A stretch of 16,890 bases of DNA from Candidatus Nomurabacteria bacterium RIFCSPLOWO2_02_FULL_42_17 (GCA_001786095.1 MFVN01000028.1:1-16890), one strand, 5' to 3'. Shown: positions 7,158 through 15,549, counted from the stretch's first letter. Notes: a model not told the origin generated them from the sequence alone. Program-made: numbers and translations.

Positions 7158-7565
7158 ATGCCATCAATAAAAACAGATAAATATTTTGAAGCCGTGGGTC
7201 GCCGTAAGACGTCCACCGCACGGGTGCGTATTTTTATCGCCGAGAAACCGGAGTTTTCTGTGAACGGCAAGGAGGCTAAACTTTATTTTCCTACCGCCGA
7301 AATGCAAAAAACAATTCAGGATCCTTTTTCAAAACTTAAATTGACCGAAAAATTTCGCGTTTCGGTTAAAGTTTCTGGCGGGGGGTTGCATTCTCAAGCC
7401 GAAGCTGTGAGACATGGTTTAGCGCGCGTGCTTACGTTATGGAATGCTGAGTTTCGCGGAAAACTCAAGAAAGCTGGTTTTCTGAAGCGCGATCCGCGTA
7501 TGAAGGAACGACGCAAATTCGGTCTCAAAAAAGCCCGCAAGTCTCCGAAATGGAGTAAACGCTAA
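7158..7565 (+). CDS. rpsI: 30S ribosomal protein S9
   Basis: A 135-residue protein of the 30S head whose extended C-terminal tail reaches the P-site tRNA. Hallmarks: YFEAVGRRKTSTARVRIF, the SGGGLHSQAEAVRHGLAR segment, LKKAGFLKRDPRMKERRKFG, and the invariant final Ser-Lys-Arg. It forms the usual pair with rplM and is the last gene of the ribosomal block. The last 14 bases of the gene, including the stop codon, are the left arm of a perfect inverted repeat. The message end is therefore part of a hairpin. Confidence 0.97.
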   Translation: MPSIKTDKYFEAVGRRKTSTARVRIFIAEKPEFSVNGKEAKLYFPTAEMQKTIQDPFSKLKLTEKFRVSVKVSGGGLHSQAEAVRHGLARVLTLWNAEFRGKLKKAGFLKRDPRMKERRKFGLKKARKSPKWSKR

Positions 7566-7583
7566 TTGCTTAGCGTTTACTCC
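7552..7583. repeat. Perfect 14-bp inverted repeat over the rpsI stop codon
   Basis: GGAGTAAACGCTAA (7552-7565) and TTAGCGTTTACTCC (7570-7583) are exact reverse complements around a TTGC loop. The left arm is the last coding bases plus the stop of rpsI. The stem is long enough to be stable in RNA. No T-run follows, so it is not a standard intrinsic terminator; 3'-end protection or pausing are alternatives. Confidence 0.85.
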
Positions 7584-7585
7584 GG

Positions 7586-7604
7586 TTCCAAGCGTAGCTT
7601 GGAA
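7586..7604. repeat. Second hairpin, 8-bp inverted repeat
   Basis: TTCCAAGC (7586-7593) and GCTTGGAA (7597-7604) are perfect arms around a GTA loop. It lies two bases after the first inverted repeat. Its apex holds AGCGTAG (7591-7597), a 7-mer that recurs in the next hairpin. Confidence 0.8.
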
Positions 7605-7637
7605 AATTCCGTTGTTGAGCGTAGTGAAACAGGAATT
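7605..7637. repeat. Third hairpin, bulged inverted repeat
   Basis: AATTCC (7605-7610) pairs with GGAATT (7632-7637). After a two-base bulge, TGTT (7613-7616) pairs with AACA (7628-7631), around an 11-base loop. The loop contains AGCGTAG (7618-7624), the same 7-mer as in the second hairpin. A TTTTT run occurs at 7656-7660, 18 bases downstream, too far for a standard terminator. Confidence 0.6.
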
Positions 7638-7640
7638 AGG

Positions 7641-7675
7641 TGGACTAAGCGTTAATTTTTGTATAAAATTATAAT
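7641..7675 (+). promoter_or_regulatory. Candidate promoter for grpE-dnaK-dnaJ
   Basis: TATAAT at 7670-7675 touches the grpE ATG. TATAAA at 7662-7667 lies 15 bases after TGGACT (7641-7646), a partial -35 match. If the second pair is used, transcription would start about at the grpE start codon, giving a nearly leaderless message. No CIRCE (GCACTC/GAGTGC-type) operator for the HrcA repressor was found here. Confidence 0.4.
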
Positions 7676-8242
7676 ATGAACGACGAAGCGGATAAAAAAG
7701 AGGACGATGTAATTTTGGAGCCGGACGAGGAAAATGCTGACGGCGCCATTCAAGATAAGCTCAAAAGTTTACGTGAGAAACTGCGCGCTTGTGAAAAAGA
7801 AAAAACCGAATATCTTACCGGTTGGCAAAGGGCGCGCGCCGATTTTATAAATTTCAAAAAAGAGGAGGATGATCGGCTGGCGCGCGCTGTTCAAAACGCG
7901 CGCGCACAAGTTGTTTTAAGGATTTTACCAACACTGGATAGTTTAGATCGCGCTCTTTCAATCGTCGTGAAAGAATCCAACCAATCCGCGTTACAAACTG
8001 GCGTTGAAAATATCCGCGCCCAGCTTATTAAAGCGTTGACTGAGTTGGAAGTTTCGGAAATTTCCGAAACTGGCGTGCTTTTTAACCCGGAAATTCATCA
8101 AGCAATGGAAGCCGTGTCGGTTGAACGTGCCAAAGATGATGGTAAAGTTCTTGAAATTTTAGAAAAAGGGTATATAATGTCTAGAACAACAGTCCGTCCG
8201 GCGCGCGTGCGCGTCGGAAAATGGACCGATGGTCAAAAATAA
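7676..8242 (+). CDS. grpE: Nucleotide exchange factor GrpE
   Basis: A 188-residue cytoplasmic co-chaperone that releases ADP from DnaK. The acidic N-terminus (MNDEADKKEDDVILEPDEE) leads into a long coiled coil at about residues 25-70 (KLKSLREKLRACEKEKTEYL, then WQRARADFINFKKEEDDRLA), which forms the dimer stalk. The beta-wing domain follows, with conserved pieces FNPEIHQAMEAVS and a terminal part GYIMSRTTVRPARVRVG. Length is normal. It is first in grpE-dnaK-dnaJ, and the gap to dnaK is 18 bases. The start codon directly abuts a TATAAT box, and no Shine-Dalgarno is present. No hrcA gene is adjacent, in contrast to the hrcA-grpE-dnaK-dnaJ order of Firmicutes. Confidence 0.95.
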   Translation: MNDEADKKEDDVILEPDEENADGAIQDKLKSLREKLRACEKEKTEYLTGWQRARADFINFKKEEDDRLARAVQNARAQVVLRILPTLDSLDRALSIVVKESNQSALQTGVENIRAQLIKALTELEVSEISETGVLFNPEIHQAMEAVSVERAKDDGKVLEILEKGYIMSRTTVRPARVRVGKWTDGQK

Positions 8243-8260
8243 TATTTTTAAAAAAGAATT

Positions 8261-10147
8261 ATGTCAAAAATTATCGGAATAGATTTAGGAACCACTAATT
8301 CGGCTGTAGCTATTATTGAGGCCGGTCAGCCGAAAATCGTGGAAAACATTGAAGGCGGGCGCACCACACCCTCGGTTGTGGCGCACGCCAAAAATGGCGA
8401 ACGGTTAGTCGGAATTTTAGCCAAGCGCCAAGCTGTAACCAATCCGGAAAATACCGTTTCCGGCATCAAGCGTTTTATGGGCCATCTTTTTAACGATCCG
8501 GAAATAAAACGCGATGCGTTGGTCGTGCCTTTTAAAATAGAACGCGGTGAAGACGGCGGCGTGAAAGTAAAAATGAGCGGTAAGTCCCATCGGCCAGAGG
8601 AAATTTCCGCCATGATTTTGCAGAAAATAAAATCCGACGTGGAATCAAAATTGGGACAAAAAATTACCGAAGCCGTGATTACCGTGCCGGCTTATTTTAA
8701 CGATTCTCAACGCAAGGCCACTAAGGACGCCGGCGCCATTGCCGGATTGGACGTCAAGCGCATTATTAACGAACCTACGGCTGCGGCTTTGGCTTATGGA
8801 TTGAATCGCAAAAAGAACGAAAAGATAGCCGTGTATGATTTTGGCGGAGGAACTTTTGATATTTCTATCTTGGAAATCGGCGATGATGTTATTGAAGTCA
8901 AATCCACCGACGGCGACAGTCATATGGGCGGGGAAGATATAGATCGCGATATTGTAAAATGGATTGCCGACGAGTTTAAAAAAGATTCCGGCATTGATGT
9001 TTCCAAAGACCCTCTGGCGCTTCAGCGTCTAAAGGAAGCGGCTGAAAAAACCAAACATGAATTGTCCAGCACTTTAGAAGCCGAAATAAACATTCCTTTT
9101 ATTACTTCGGATGCCGCCGGACCCAAACATCTTTTGATGAAAATGACGCGTTCAAAATTAGAGGATATCGCGCGCAAATACATCGATCGTTCCATAGAAA
9201 TTGTAAAACGCGCCATGGATAATTCGCCTTTCAAAATCGGCGATCTTCAGGAGGTAATTATGGTTGGGGGCCAGACGCGCATGCCGGCAATTGTTTCGGC
9301 CGTGCGCGATTTTTTCAAAAAAGAACCAAATCTTTCCATCAATCCGGACGAAGTTGTGGCCTTGGGCGCGGCCGTGCAAGCCGGCGTTCTGCAGGGTGAA
9401 GTGCGCGATGTGCTTCTACTGGATGTCATACCGCTTTCGCTGGGCATTGAGACGCTTGGCAATGTGGCTACCAAGTTAATAGAAAAAAATACAACTATTC
9501 CGGCCGCCAAGTCGCAGACTTTTTCCACGGCCGCCGATAATCAGACTTCAGTGGAAATTCATGTCGTACAAGGCGAGCGACCTATGGCCGCCGACAACAA
9601 ATCGCTGGGGCGTTTTATTTTAGACGGCATTCCTCCGTCGCCGCGCGGAGTGCCGCAAGTGGAAGTTTCTTTTGATGTGGATGCCAGCGGAATACTTTCG
9701 GTTACAGCCAAAGATAAATCTTCTGGCAAAGTTCAGTCCATTAGAATTGAAGCCAGTTCCGGTCTTTCGGATGAAGATGTTAAAAAAATGCAGCGCGAGG
9801 CCGAAGCGCACGCCGACGAGGATCGTAAAAAGAAAGAAACGGCCGAAGTTAAAAATAACGCCGAGATGATGATTTATACCGCCGAAAAAGCGCTGACCGA
9901 GTATGGGGCCAAAGTTCCGGCCGAAACTAAACAATCCGTTGAAGAAAAAATTACCGCCCTCAAATCAGTTAAAGATAGCGCCGATATTGAAGCCATAAAA
10001 ACCGCCACTCAAGAACTTTCAATGGCCATGCAAAAAATCGGCGAGGCAATGATGTCTGCCGAAAAAAACCAAAAAGAGGAACAAAACAAACCGCCCGATG
10101 AAAGCGATACCAACACCGGCCCCATCCGCGACGCGGATGTTAAATAA
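8261..10147 (+). CDS. dnaK: Chaperone DnaK (Hsp70)
   Basis: A 628-residue ATP-driven chaperone that binds exposed hydrophobic peptides. The ATPase domain (about 1-380) has the phosphate-1 loop [42 protein letters not shown] and the phosphate-2 loop [14 protein letters not shown]. The linker is seen as [17 protein letters not shown] near residue 385. The substrate-binding beta domain contains [20 protein letters not shown] and [20 protein letters not shown] helical lid follows (about 505-610), ending in a charged disordered tail, PIRDADVK. No insertion or loss was seen. The gene is more GC-rich in codon choice than the downstream pro genes. It lies two bases before dnaJ, so the pair is surely cotranscribed. 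Confidence 0.98.
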   Translation: MSKIIGIDLGTTNSAVAIIEAGQPKIVENIEGGRTTPSVVAHAKNGERLVGILAKRQAVTNPENTVSGIKRFMGHLFNDPEIKRDALVVPFKIERGEDGGVKVKMSGKSHRPEEISAMILQKIKSDVESKLGQKITEAVITVPAYFNDSQRKATKDAGAIAGLDVKRIINEPTAAALAYGLNRKKNEKIAVYDFGGGTFDISILEIGDDVIEVKSTDGDSHMGGEDIDRDIVKWIADEFKKDSGIDVSKDPLALQRLKEAAEKTKHELSSTLEAEINIPFITSDAAGPKHLLMKMTRSKLEDIARKYIDRSIEIVKRAMDNSPFKIGDLQEVIMVGGQTRMPAIVSAVRDFFKKEPNLSINPDEVVALGAAVQAGVLQGEVRDVLLLDVIPLSLGIETLGNVATKLIEKNTTIPAAKSQTFSTAADNQTSVEIHVVQGERPMAADNKSLGRFILDGIPPSPRGVPQVEVSFDVDASGILSVTAKDKSSGKVQSIRIEASSGLSDEDVKKMQREAEAHADEDRKKKETAEVKNNAEMMIYTAEKALTEYGAKVPAETKQSVEEKITALKSVKDSADIEAIKTATQELSMAMQKIGEAMMSAEKNQKEEQNKPPDESDTNTGPIRDADVK

Positions 10148-10149
10148 AT

Positions 10150-11244
10150 ATGAAAAATTATTACGATGTTTTGGGAATAGAAAAAGGGGCTAGTAAAGAA
10201 GACATTAAAAAGGCCTTTCATAAATTGGCGCACAAATATCATCCCGACAAAGGCGGGGGGGATTCAAGCAAGTTTAAAGAAATAAACGAGGCCTATCAGG
10301 TGCTTTCGGATGAAAACAAGCGCGCGCGCTATGACCAGTTCGGTTCAGCCGAAGGATTTGCCGGACAGGGGGGTTTTGGCGGTTTTGATTTTTCGCAAGG
10401 AGGTTTTGAAGGTTTTTCCGCCCAAGGTGGACCGGCCTCGGGCTGGGATTTTGGCGATTTAGGAGACATTTTCGGCGAGTTTTTTGGAAACGAGCGGGGA
10501 ACGGGCGGTCGCTCGCGTCAACGGCGAGGGCGGGACATTTCCACCGAGCTCCAGATTCCTTTCACCGATTCAATTTTCGGAACCGACCGCGCGATTTTAA
10601 TAACTAAAACCTCATCCTGCGAAACTTGTGCGGGCGCGGGTGGTAAGCCGGGCGCGGGTTCCAAGACCTGCTCGTCTTGCAACGGCAAGGGTAAAATTCA
10701 CGAAACACGCCGATCTATTTTGGGTTCTTTTACCAATGTGCGCGCTTGTTCGCACTGTGACGGCATCGGTACGGTGCCTGAAGAAAAATGTTCTACTTGT
10801 CGCGGCGCGGGTGTTTTGCGCGGTCAAAAAGAAATTAAAGTCACAATTCCATCCGGTATTAAAGATGGTGAGATGATACGGCTGGCCGGCATAGGCGAAG
10901 CGGTTGGCAAAGGCGCGTCCGGCGACCTTTATATAAAAATAAACGTGGCGCCTCATCCGGTTTTCCGTCGCGAAGGGCAAAATTTGGTTATGGATTTGAA
11001 TTTAAAACTCTCCGAAGCGCTTTTGGGCGCGGAAAAACCCATCCAAACTTTAGACGGAGAGGTGACTGTGCGCGTGCCCGAAGGCGTTTCGCCGGGCGAG
11101 ATTTTGCGCCTGCGCAACAAAGGCGTGCCTTCCAGTCACACGCGTCGCGGAGACCTTTTAATAAAACTGCACATCAAATTTCCTTCCCGCCTCTCCGCCA
11201 GCACCCGTAAAATCATCGAAAAACTCAAAGAGGAGGGGGTGTAG
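10150..11244 (+). CDS. dnaJ: Chaperone DnaJ (Hsp40, type I)
   Basis: A 364-residue co-chaperone that delivers substrates to DnaK and stimulates its ATPase. The J domain (about 3-67) has the essential His31-Pro32-Asp33 and the end ENKRARYDQFG. A Gly/Phe-rich stretch (about 68-120) includes GFAGQGGFGGFDFSQGG. The zinc-finger domain (about 157-221) has four CxxCxGxG repeats: CETCAGAG, CSSCNGKG, CSHCDGIG and CSTCRGAG. The C-terminal substrate domains follow (VTIPSGIKDGEMIRL, then GDLYIKINVAPHPVFRREG). It is a full type I protein. The terminal codons for Glu-Glu-Gly-Val supply the AGGAGG sequence that serves as Shine-Dalgarno for proC, two bases beyond the stop. Confidence 0.98.
   Translation: MKNYYDVLGIEKGASKEDIKKAFHKLAHKYHPDKGGGDSSKFKEINEAYQVLSDENKRARYDQFGSAEGFAGQGGFGGFDFSQGGFEGFSAQGGPASGWDFGDLGDIFGEFFGNERGTGGRSRQRRGRDISTELQIPFTDSIFGTDRAILITKTSSCETCAGAGGKPGAGSKTCSSCNGKGKIHETRRSILGSFTNVRACSHCDGIGTVPEEKCSTCRGAGVLRGQKEIKVTIPSGIKDGEMIRLAGIGEAVGKGASGDLYIKINVAPHPVFRREGQNLVMDLNLKLSEALLGAEKPIQTLDGEVTVRVPEGVSPGEILRLRNKGVPSSHTRRGDLLIKLHIKFPSRLSASTRKIIEKLKEEGV
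11231..11236 (+). promoter_or_regulatory. Shine-Dalgarno of proC inside dnaJ
   Basis: AGGAGG ends ten bases before the proC ATG (11247) and lies in the last codons of dnaJ. It is the only well-placed, strong Shine-Dalgarno seen before any gene in this window, and it supports the chosen proC start. Confidence 0.65.
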
Positions 11245-11246
11245 CT

Positions 11247-12077
11247 ATGAAGGATTTTGGCGGAAAAAACATAACTTTCGGCATACTAGGGTGTGGCACG
11301 ATGGGAGGCATACTTTTTCGTGTTATACGTAAGGCATTTCCAGACAACCGTGTTTTACTTTACGACAAAAACAGTAAAAAAGGTTTTATTTTATCAAAAA
11401 AAAGCAAATTAGCGTGCGTGTCTGAAAACATACATGAACTTATAAAAAAGTCCACCATCCTCATATTAGCCGTAAAACCGCAGGACTTCTTAAAAATTGA
11501 AAAAGTGGTTGCTGAAAAAAATAAGCTTATAGTTTCAATTATGGCCGGAGTTTCGATAAAAAGTATTGCCAGAAAATTCAAGACCAAGAAAATAATACGC
11601 GCGATGCCGAATATGGCTTCGGGGTTTAGTTCGGGCGTTACGGGGTGGACATCCACGAAATATGTATCTGAAAAAGAAAAAGATATTATCAAGGATGTTT
11701 TTAATTTAATGGGCGCGAGTTATTATTTTGCTTCCGAAAATAAAATTAACGACGTAACGGCCGTAAGTGGCAGTGGTCCCGCTTATTTTCTTTACACAAT
11801 AATTTGTTTCATAAAATCGGCGATTAAATTGGGTTTTTCGAAAAAAGAAGCCCTGAATTTAGTCAAAGATACTTTTAAAGGTTCTTATGTTTTGGCTAAC
11901 AAGGTTGGATTTTCTGTTAAAAATCTGGAAAACTTAATTAAACAAGTTTCTTCCAAGGGCGGTACGACCGAAGTGGCTCTGAAATTTTTTAAGAAAAAGA
12001 AGTTTGAAAAAATATGGGAGCAGTCCGTAATGAGCGCTTTTAAAAGAGCTGTTGAATTAAGTAAAAAATATAATTAA
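11247..12077 (+). CDS. proC: Pyrroline-5-carboxylate reductase
   Basis: A 276-residue cytoplasmic enzyme that reduces 1-pyrroline-5-carboxylate to proline with NAD(P)H, the last step of proline synthesis. The Rossmann loop is GILGCGTMGG (Gly15, Gly17, Gly20). The family motifs AVKPQDF, RAMPNMASGF, TAVSGSGPAYFLYTI and QVSSKGGTTEVAL follow in order. The last two surround the active site and the proline/pyrroline pocket. The sequence is complete, of usual length. It is Lys- and Ile-rich (AAA, ATA codons) compared with dnaK-dnaJ before it. proA follows after seven bases and proB after that, so the three make one operon. It may also be read through from dnaJ, two bases upstream. Confidence 0.95.
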   Translation: MKDFGGKNITFGILGCGTMGGILFRVIRKAFPDNRVLLYDKNSKKGFILSKKSKLACVSENIHELIKKSTILILAVKPQDFLKIEKVVAEKNKLIVSIMAGVSIKSIARKFKTKKIIRAMPNMASGFSSGVTGWTSTKYVSEKEKDIIKDVFNLMGASYYFASENKINDVTAVSGSGPAYFLYTIICFIKSAIKLGFSKKEALNLVKDTFKGSYVLANKVGFSVKNLENLIKQVSSKGGTTEVALKFFKKKKFEKIWEQSVMSAFKRAVELSKKYN

Positions 12078-12084
12078 TTAATAT

Positions 12085-13335
12085 ATGTCAAAAGTTTTAG
12101 AACAAGCAAAAAAAGCCAAAGACGCTTCTAAAATATTAAAACGGGCAACCACCGAGCAAAAAAACGCGTTTCTAAACGCGCTGGCTGATTCTTTGGTTAT
12201 GAACTCCGAAAAAATACTTCAGCAAAACCGGCGCGACCTTGGTGAAAATAAAGATTTAACTACAGCCATGCGCCGTCGATTAGAACTTTCCGCCAAGGGA
12301 CTCGAATCAATAGCCGCCTCTGTTAGGGTAATAGCCAAATTACCCGACCCAGTAGGCGCAACCATATCAGAATGGATCAGACCCGATGGCTTGCAAATAA
12401 AAAAAGTCCGCTCGCCAATCGGCGTATTGGTTTGTATTTTTGAATCAAGGCCGAATGTAATAGTTGATGTAGCCATGCTGTGCGTCAAAAGCGGCAACGT
12501 GGTGATAATGCGCGGTGGCAAAGAAATTACTCACTCCAATGACATACTTATGGAAATAATAAAAGAATCTTTGGAAAAAGCCGGCTTGCCAATCTCTGCT
12601 GTTCAACAGCTTGAAGACCGCCGTTACGAAGCAGTGTGTGAATTAGTGCAGTTAGATAAATATATAGATATAGTCATACCGCGTGGCGGAGAAGCGCTTA
12701 TAAATAATATCGTTAAGTGTGCCAAGGTGCCGGTGTTAAAACATTTCCGCGGTTTGTGCCATATGTATATAGACAAAGACGCCGATTTTCAAAAGGCAGT
12801 GGATTTGGCCGTAAACGCTAAAACATCAAATTCGGCTACTTGCAATTCTATTGAAACTATTTTGATTCATAAAGATACGGCCGGTTTGGTTTTACCGAAA
12901 CTTGTGAATGAATTGGTAAAACGCGAAGTTGAGGTGCGCGGTTGCGATAAAACACGCGAAATAATCGCGGATGAAAATAAATGCAAAAAAGCCACGGAAG
13001 AAGATTGGTCTAAGGAATATCTTGATCTTATTGTATCCGTAAAAACCGTGGATTCTTATGAAGAAGCTGTTTCTCATATAGAAAAATACAGCTCTGGTTT
13101 GACGGATTCAATAGTTACGGAAAACAAAAATATAGCTCAAAAATTTTTGAAAGATATTGATAGCGCCACCGTGCTGGTAAACGCCTCAAATCGTTTGGTG
13201 GACGGGGGAGAGTTTGGTTTGGGCGGGGAGATAGGCATTAACACTTCCCATATACATTCCCGAGGGCCTATGGGTTTGGAGGATTTAACTGTTGGTAAAT
13301 ATATTGTAGTCGGCGAAGGCCATATTCGTAAATAA
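12085..13335 (+). CDS. proA: Gamma-glutamyl phosphate reductase
   Basis: A 416-residue enzyme of the aldehyde dehydrogenase superfamily. It reduces gamma-glutamyl phosphate, the ProB product, to glutamate semialdehyde, which cyclises to pyrroline-5-carboxylate. Visible motifs: FESRPNVIVDVAMLCVKSG, IVIPRGGEALI and KHFRGLCHMYID. The catalytic cysteine loop NSATCNSIETIL has the nucleophile at Cys253, close to its place in the E. coli enzyme. Near the end is GPMGLEDLTVGKYIVVGEG. Length matches the family. Spacing is seven bases from proC and six to proB. The N-terminal helix region (MSKVLEQAKKAKDASK) is normal. No key residue is missing. Confidence 0.96.
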   Translation: MSKVLEQAKKAKDASKILKRATTEQKNAFLNALADSLVMNSEKILQQNRRDLGENKDLTTAMRRRLELSAKGLESIAASVRVIAKLPDPVGATISEWIRPDGLQIKKVRSPIGVLVCIFESRPNVIVDVAMLCVKSGNVVIMRGGKEITHSNDILMEIIKESLEKAGLPISAVQQLEDRRYEAVCELVQLDKYIDIVIPRGGEALINNIVKCAKVPVLKHFRGLCHMYIDKDADFQKAVDLAVNAKTSNSATCNSIETILIHKDTAGLVLPKLVNELVKREVEVRGCDKTREIIADENKCKKATEEDWSKEYLDLIVSVKTVDSYEEAVSHIEKYSSGLTDSIVTENKNIAQKFLKDIDSATVLVNASNRLVDGGEFGLGGEIGINTSHIHSRGPMGLEDLTVGKYIVVGEGHIRK

Positions 13336-13341
13336 ACTAAA

Positions 13342-14412
13342 ATGACCAATAAAAATAATATAACAGTTCTTAAGGTTGGTACTGACACAATGATAAATGA
13401 ACAGGGATTGGTAAGAAAAAATATATTATCAAGTATTCTTAAAATTCTTAAAGAAGAAATAAAATCCGGAAGAAAAATTTTACTGGTTACTTCGGGCGCG
13501 ATTAAACTTGGTCGGAAAATAATAGGCGATAAAATGTCCAGATCGGCTACGGCCAGTATAGGTCAACCAATACTTTTTAACGCTTATAAAGAAGAAGCTG
13601 ATAAATTAGGCATAAATATCGCGGAATTACTTTTGTCCAGACCTAATCTTGTTAACCAAAGTCAGTTTATAAAACTAAAGAATACGCTAGATGAGCTTTT
13701 TTCGGCCGACATTATGCCGATAATAAACGAGAGTGACGTTTTGGTCGCCGATACAGATTGGAGTTTTGGAGACAATGACAGTTTGGCGACGACTTTGGCA
13801 ATTATGTTTGGAGCTAATCTGATAGTTTTTGCTACTAATGTAGACGGGTTGTTTTCCGGAGATCCTAAAAAAGAAAAAGAAACGAAATTAATAGAAGAAG
13901 TACTTAATTTAAGTGATGATTTTTTAAAGCTTTGTTCAAAAATATCTTCAGAAAACGGTCGCGGTGGCATGTTTTCTAAATTAAAATCAGCGCGCCTGTG
14001 CACGGCCGTCGGGATAGAAACAAGAGTTGTAAACGGAATAAAACCAGAAAATATTCAAAAAGCTTTAAGGCGTGAAAAAGCCGGCACTGTTTTTTTTACG
14101 GCAAAAAAAATCAGTAACCTAAAAGATAGAGAAAAATGGATACTTTCAGCTCGTAATTCTTACGGCAGTATCGAAATAGATTACGGGGCTGTTGAGGCCC
14201 TAAAAAAAGGAGGAAGTTTATTAGCGGTTGGGGTTAGAAAAATTTATGGCCAGTTTGATAAAAAAGACATTATTGAGGTTGTGGATCCCAAAAGACACGG
14301 GGTGGCTTTTGGGATAATTGACTACTCAAACAAAGAAATTGAAGAGATGTTGAAAACCCAAAATACCAGTGATAAACAGCTAATCCACGCCAACAATCTT
14401 TTTATGGTATAA
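13342..14412 (+). CDS. proB: Glutamate 5-kinase with PUA domain
   Basis: A 356-residue enzyme that phosphorylates glutamate with ATP, the first and usually proline-inhibited step of proline synthesis. The amino acid kinase domain (about 1-255) shows VLKVGTD with Lys11, VTSGAIKLG, NESDVL and the GDNDSLATTLA loop that binds glutamate. FATNVDGLFSGDP and GRGGMFSKLKSA are the nucleotide-site segments. The C-terminal PUA domain (about 265-345; SYGSIEIDYGAVEALKKGG, then VVDPKRHGVAFGI) is intact. The gene order proC-proA-proB is the reverse of the reaction order. Its stop codon lies inside a TATAAT box that may drive the next gene. Completeness of all three genes argues for a working route from glutamate to proline. 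Confidence 0.95.
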   Translation: MTNKNNITVLKVGTDTMINEQGLVRKNILSSILKILKEEIKSGRKILLVTSGAIKLGRKIIGDKMSRSATASIGQPILFNAYKEEADKLGINIAELLLSRPNLVNQSQFIKLKNTLDELFSADIMPIINESDVLVADTDWSFGDNDSLATTLAIMFGANLIVFATNVDGLFSGDPKKEKETKLIEEVLNLSDDFLKLCSKISSENGRGGMFSKLKSARLCTAVGIETRVVNGIKPENIQKALRREKAGTVFFTAKKISNLKDREKWILSARNSYGSIEIDYGAVEALKKGGSLLAVGVRKIYGQFDKKDIIEVVDPKRHGVAFGIIDYSNKEIEEMLKTQNTSDKQLIHANNLFMV

Positions 14413-14413
14413 T
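14405..14413 (+). promoter_or_regulatory. Extended -10 promoter for the dehydrogenase gene
   Basis: TGGTATAAT is a perfect TGnTATAAT extended -10 and spans the proB stop codon. No good -35 hexamer was seen, which extended -10 promoters can do without. A start near 14420 would give a leader of about 45 bases to the ATG at 14464. The 51-base gap after proB is the largest in this half of the window. Confidence 0.5.
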
Positions 14414-14463
14414 CTAAGTGTCCTGTTTGTGGGGTAATTGTTGCTTTTTAATCTTTTTAAACA

Positions 14464-15549
14464 ATGCTAGAAATTAAAAAATTAAGCGCGGGTGAGCTTA
14501 AATCCATTCCCGGTTACGACAATCATGAACTGGTTATACGTTTTGAGAATAAAGAAACGGGTCTTTTGGGTTTTGTTGCCATACATAACACAAACCTTGG
14601 TCCGGCTAGCGGTGGTACCAGAATGTATCCATACACTTCTACCAAAGACGCACTAATTGACGCACTCAAACTATCCCGCGCCATGACTTACAAATGCGCC
14701 ATTGCCGGCATAACCAACGGCGGTGGAAAAGCCGTCATTATAGGAGATATTGATCATCACAAGAACCATGATTTACTGAAAGCTTTTGTTGAAGTAGTTA
14801 ATAGTTTTAACGGTAAGTTTTACACCGGTGAAGATGTTGGCATTTCAGAAAACGATATTCAGTTCATGCTTAATTATTCAAAGTTTTTTATCGGCCGAAG
14901 TAATTTTGCGGGAGATCCGTCGCCCTATACGGCTCTGGGCACGTTTTATATAATGCGGAACGCGGCTGAAAATGTTTTTGGTTCATCTGATTTGTCAAAA
15001 AGGACCATAGGCATAAAAGGAGTGGGGAAAGTCGGAATTGAACTTCTTAAATTGCTGACCGAAGCCGGCGCGTCAGTGATGATAGCGGATATAAAACAAG
15101 ACGCTGTAAATCGGGCGGTGATAAAATATCCAAAAGCTAAAGTAGTGTCGCATTTGGACATACATTCCCAGCCGATGGATATATTTGCTCCCTGCGCGCT
15201 TTCCGGCGACATAAACTGGGAAAGCGTTTCTCAAATTAAAGCCAAACTTATATGCGGTGTGGCTAACAACCAGCTGGAGTCCCCTGAAATAAATGATGAA
15301 CTTATTAAAAAGGGAATTTTATACGTGCCCGATTATTTATCTAATGCCGGCGGTTTAATAGATTTATCAGATGAGCTGGAAAAAGGCGGGTATAATAAAG
15401 AACGCGTGATGTCCAGAATTAAAAATTTATCGGAATCGTTCAGGGAAATATTTCAGATTTCAAAAAAAGAGAATATATCTTTCGCGGGGTTGGTTGATCA
15501 ATTAGCCGAACAAAGATTTAAAAATGGAAAAACAGCAAACCAAAAGTAG
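14464..15549 (+). CDS. Leucine-dehydrogenase-type (Glu/Leu/Phe/Val) amino acid dehydrogenase
   Basis: A 361-residue NAD-dependent enzyme that reversibly deaminates an amino acid to its 2-oxo acid and ammonia. It is close in length and motifs to leucine dehydrogenase: AIHNTNLGPASGGTRMYPY, SRAMTYKCAIAGITNGGGKAVI (Lys77 and Lys89 are the likely substrate and catalytic lysines), and YTGEDVGIS (catalytic Asp). The Rossmann loop is GIKGVGKVG, followed by ADIKQDAV, where an Asp ends the second strand, favouring NAD over NADP. APCALSGDI and VPDYLSNAGGLIDL are also typical. The exact substrate (Leu, Val, Ile, Phe) cannot be read safely; true glutamate dehydrogenases are longer. The start follows an extended -10 promoter and AT-rich leader. 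The 3' end overlaps the next gene by 26 bases, suggesting linked function. Confidence 0.88.
   Translation: MLEIKKLSAGELKSIPGYDNHELVIRFENKETGLLGFVAIHNTNLGPASGGTRMYPYTSTKDALIDALKLSRAMTYKCAIAGITNGGGKAVIIGDIDHHKNHDLLKAFVEVVNSFNGKFYTGEDVGISENDIQFMLNYSKFFIGRSNFAGDPSPYTALGTFYIMRNAAENVFGSSDLSKRTIGIKGVGKVGIELLKLLTEAGASVMIADIKQDAVNRAVIKYPKAKVVSHLDIHSQPMDIFAPCALSGDINWESVSQIKAKLICGVANNQLESPEINDELIKKGILYVPDYLSNAGGLIDLSDELEKGGYNKERVMSRIKNLSESFREIFQISKKENISFAGLVDQLAEQRFKNGKTANQK

Noticed and set aside
7552..7583. Standard rho-independent terminator after rpsI
   Set aside because: The perfect stem is followed by GGTTCC rather than a T-run.
7566..7675. CIRCE operator for HrcA before grpE
   Set aside because: The inverted repeats present do not contain the GCACTC/GAGTGC arms of CIRCE.
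8326..9934. Several minus-strand open frames opposite dnaK
   Set aside because: They are unlinked shadows of a strongly conserved dnaK frame, with no recognisable motif. The same holds for minus-strand frames opposite nrdJ, rpsK, proA, proB and the dehydrogenase gene.
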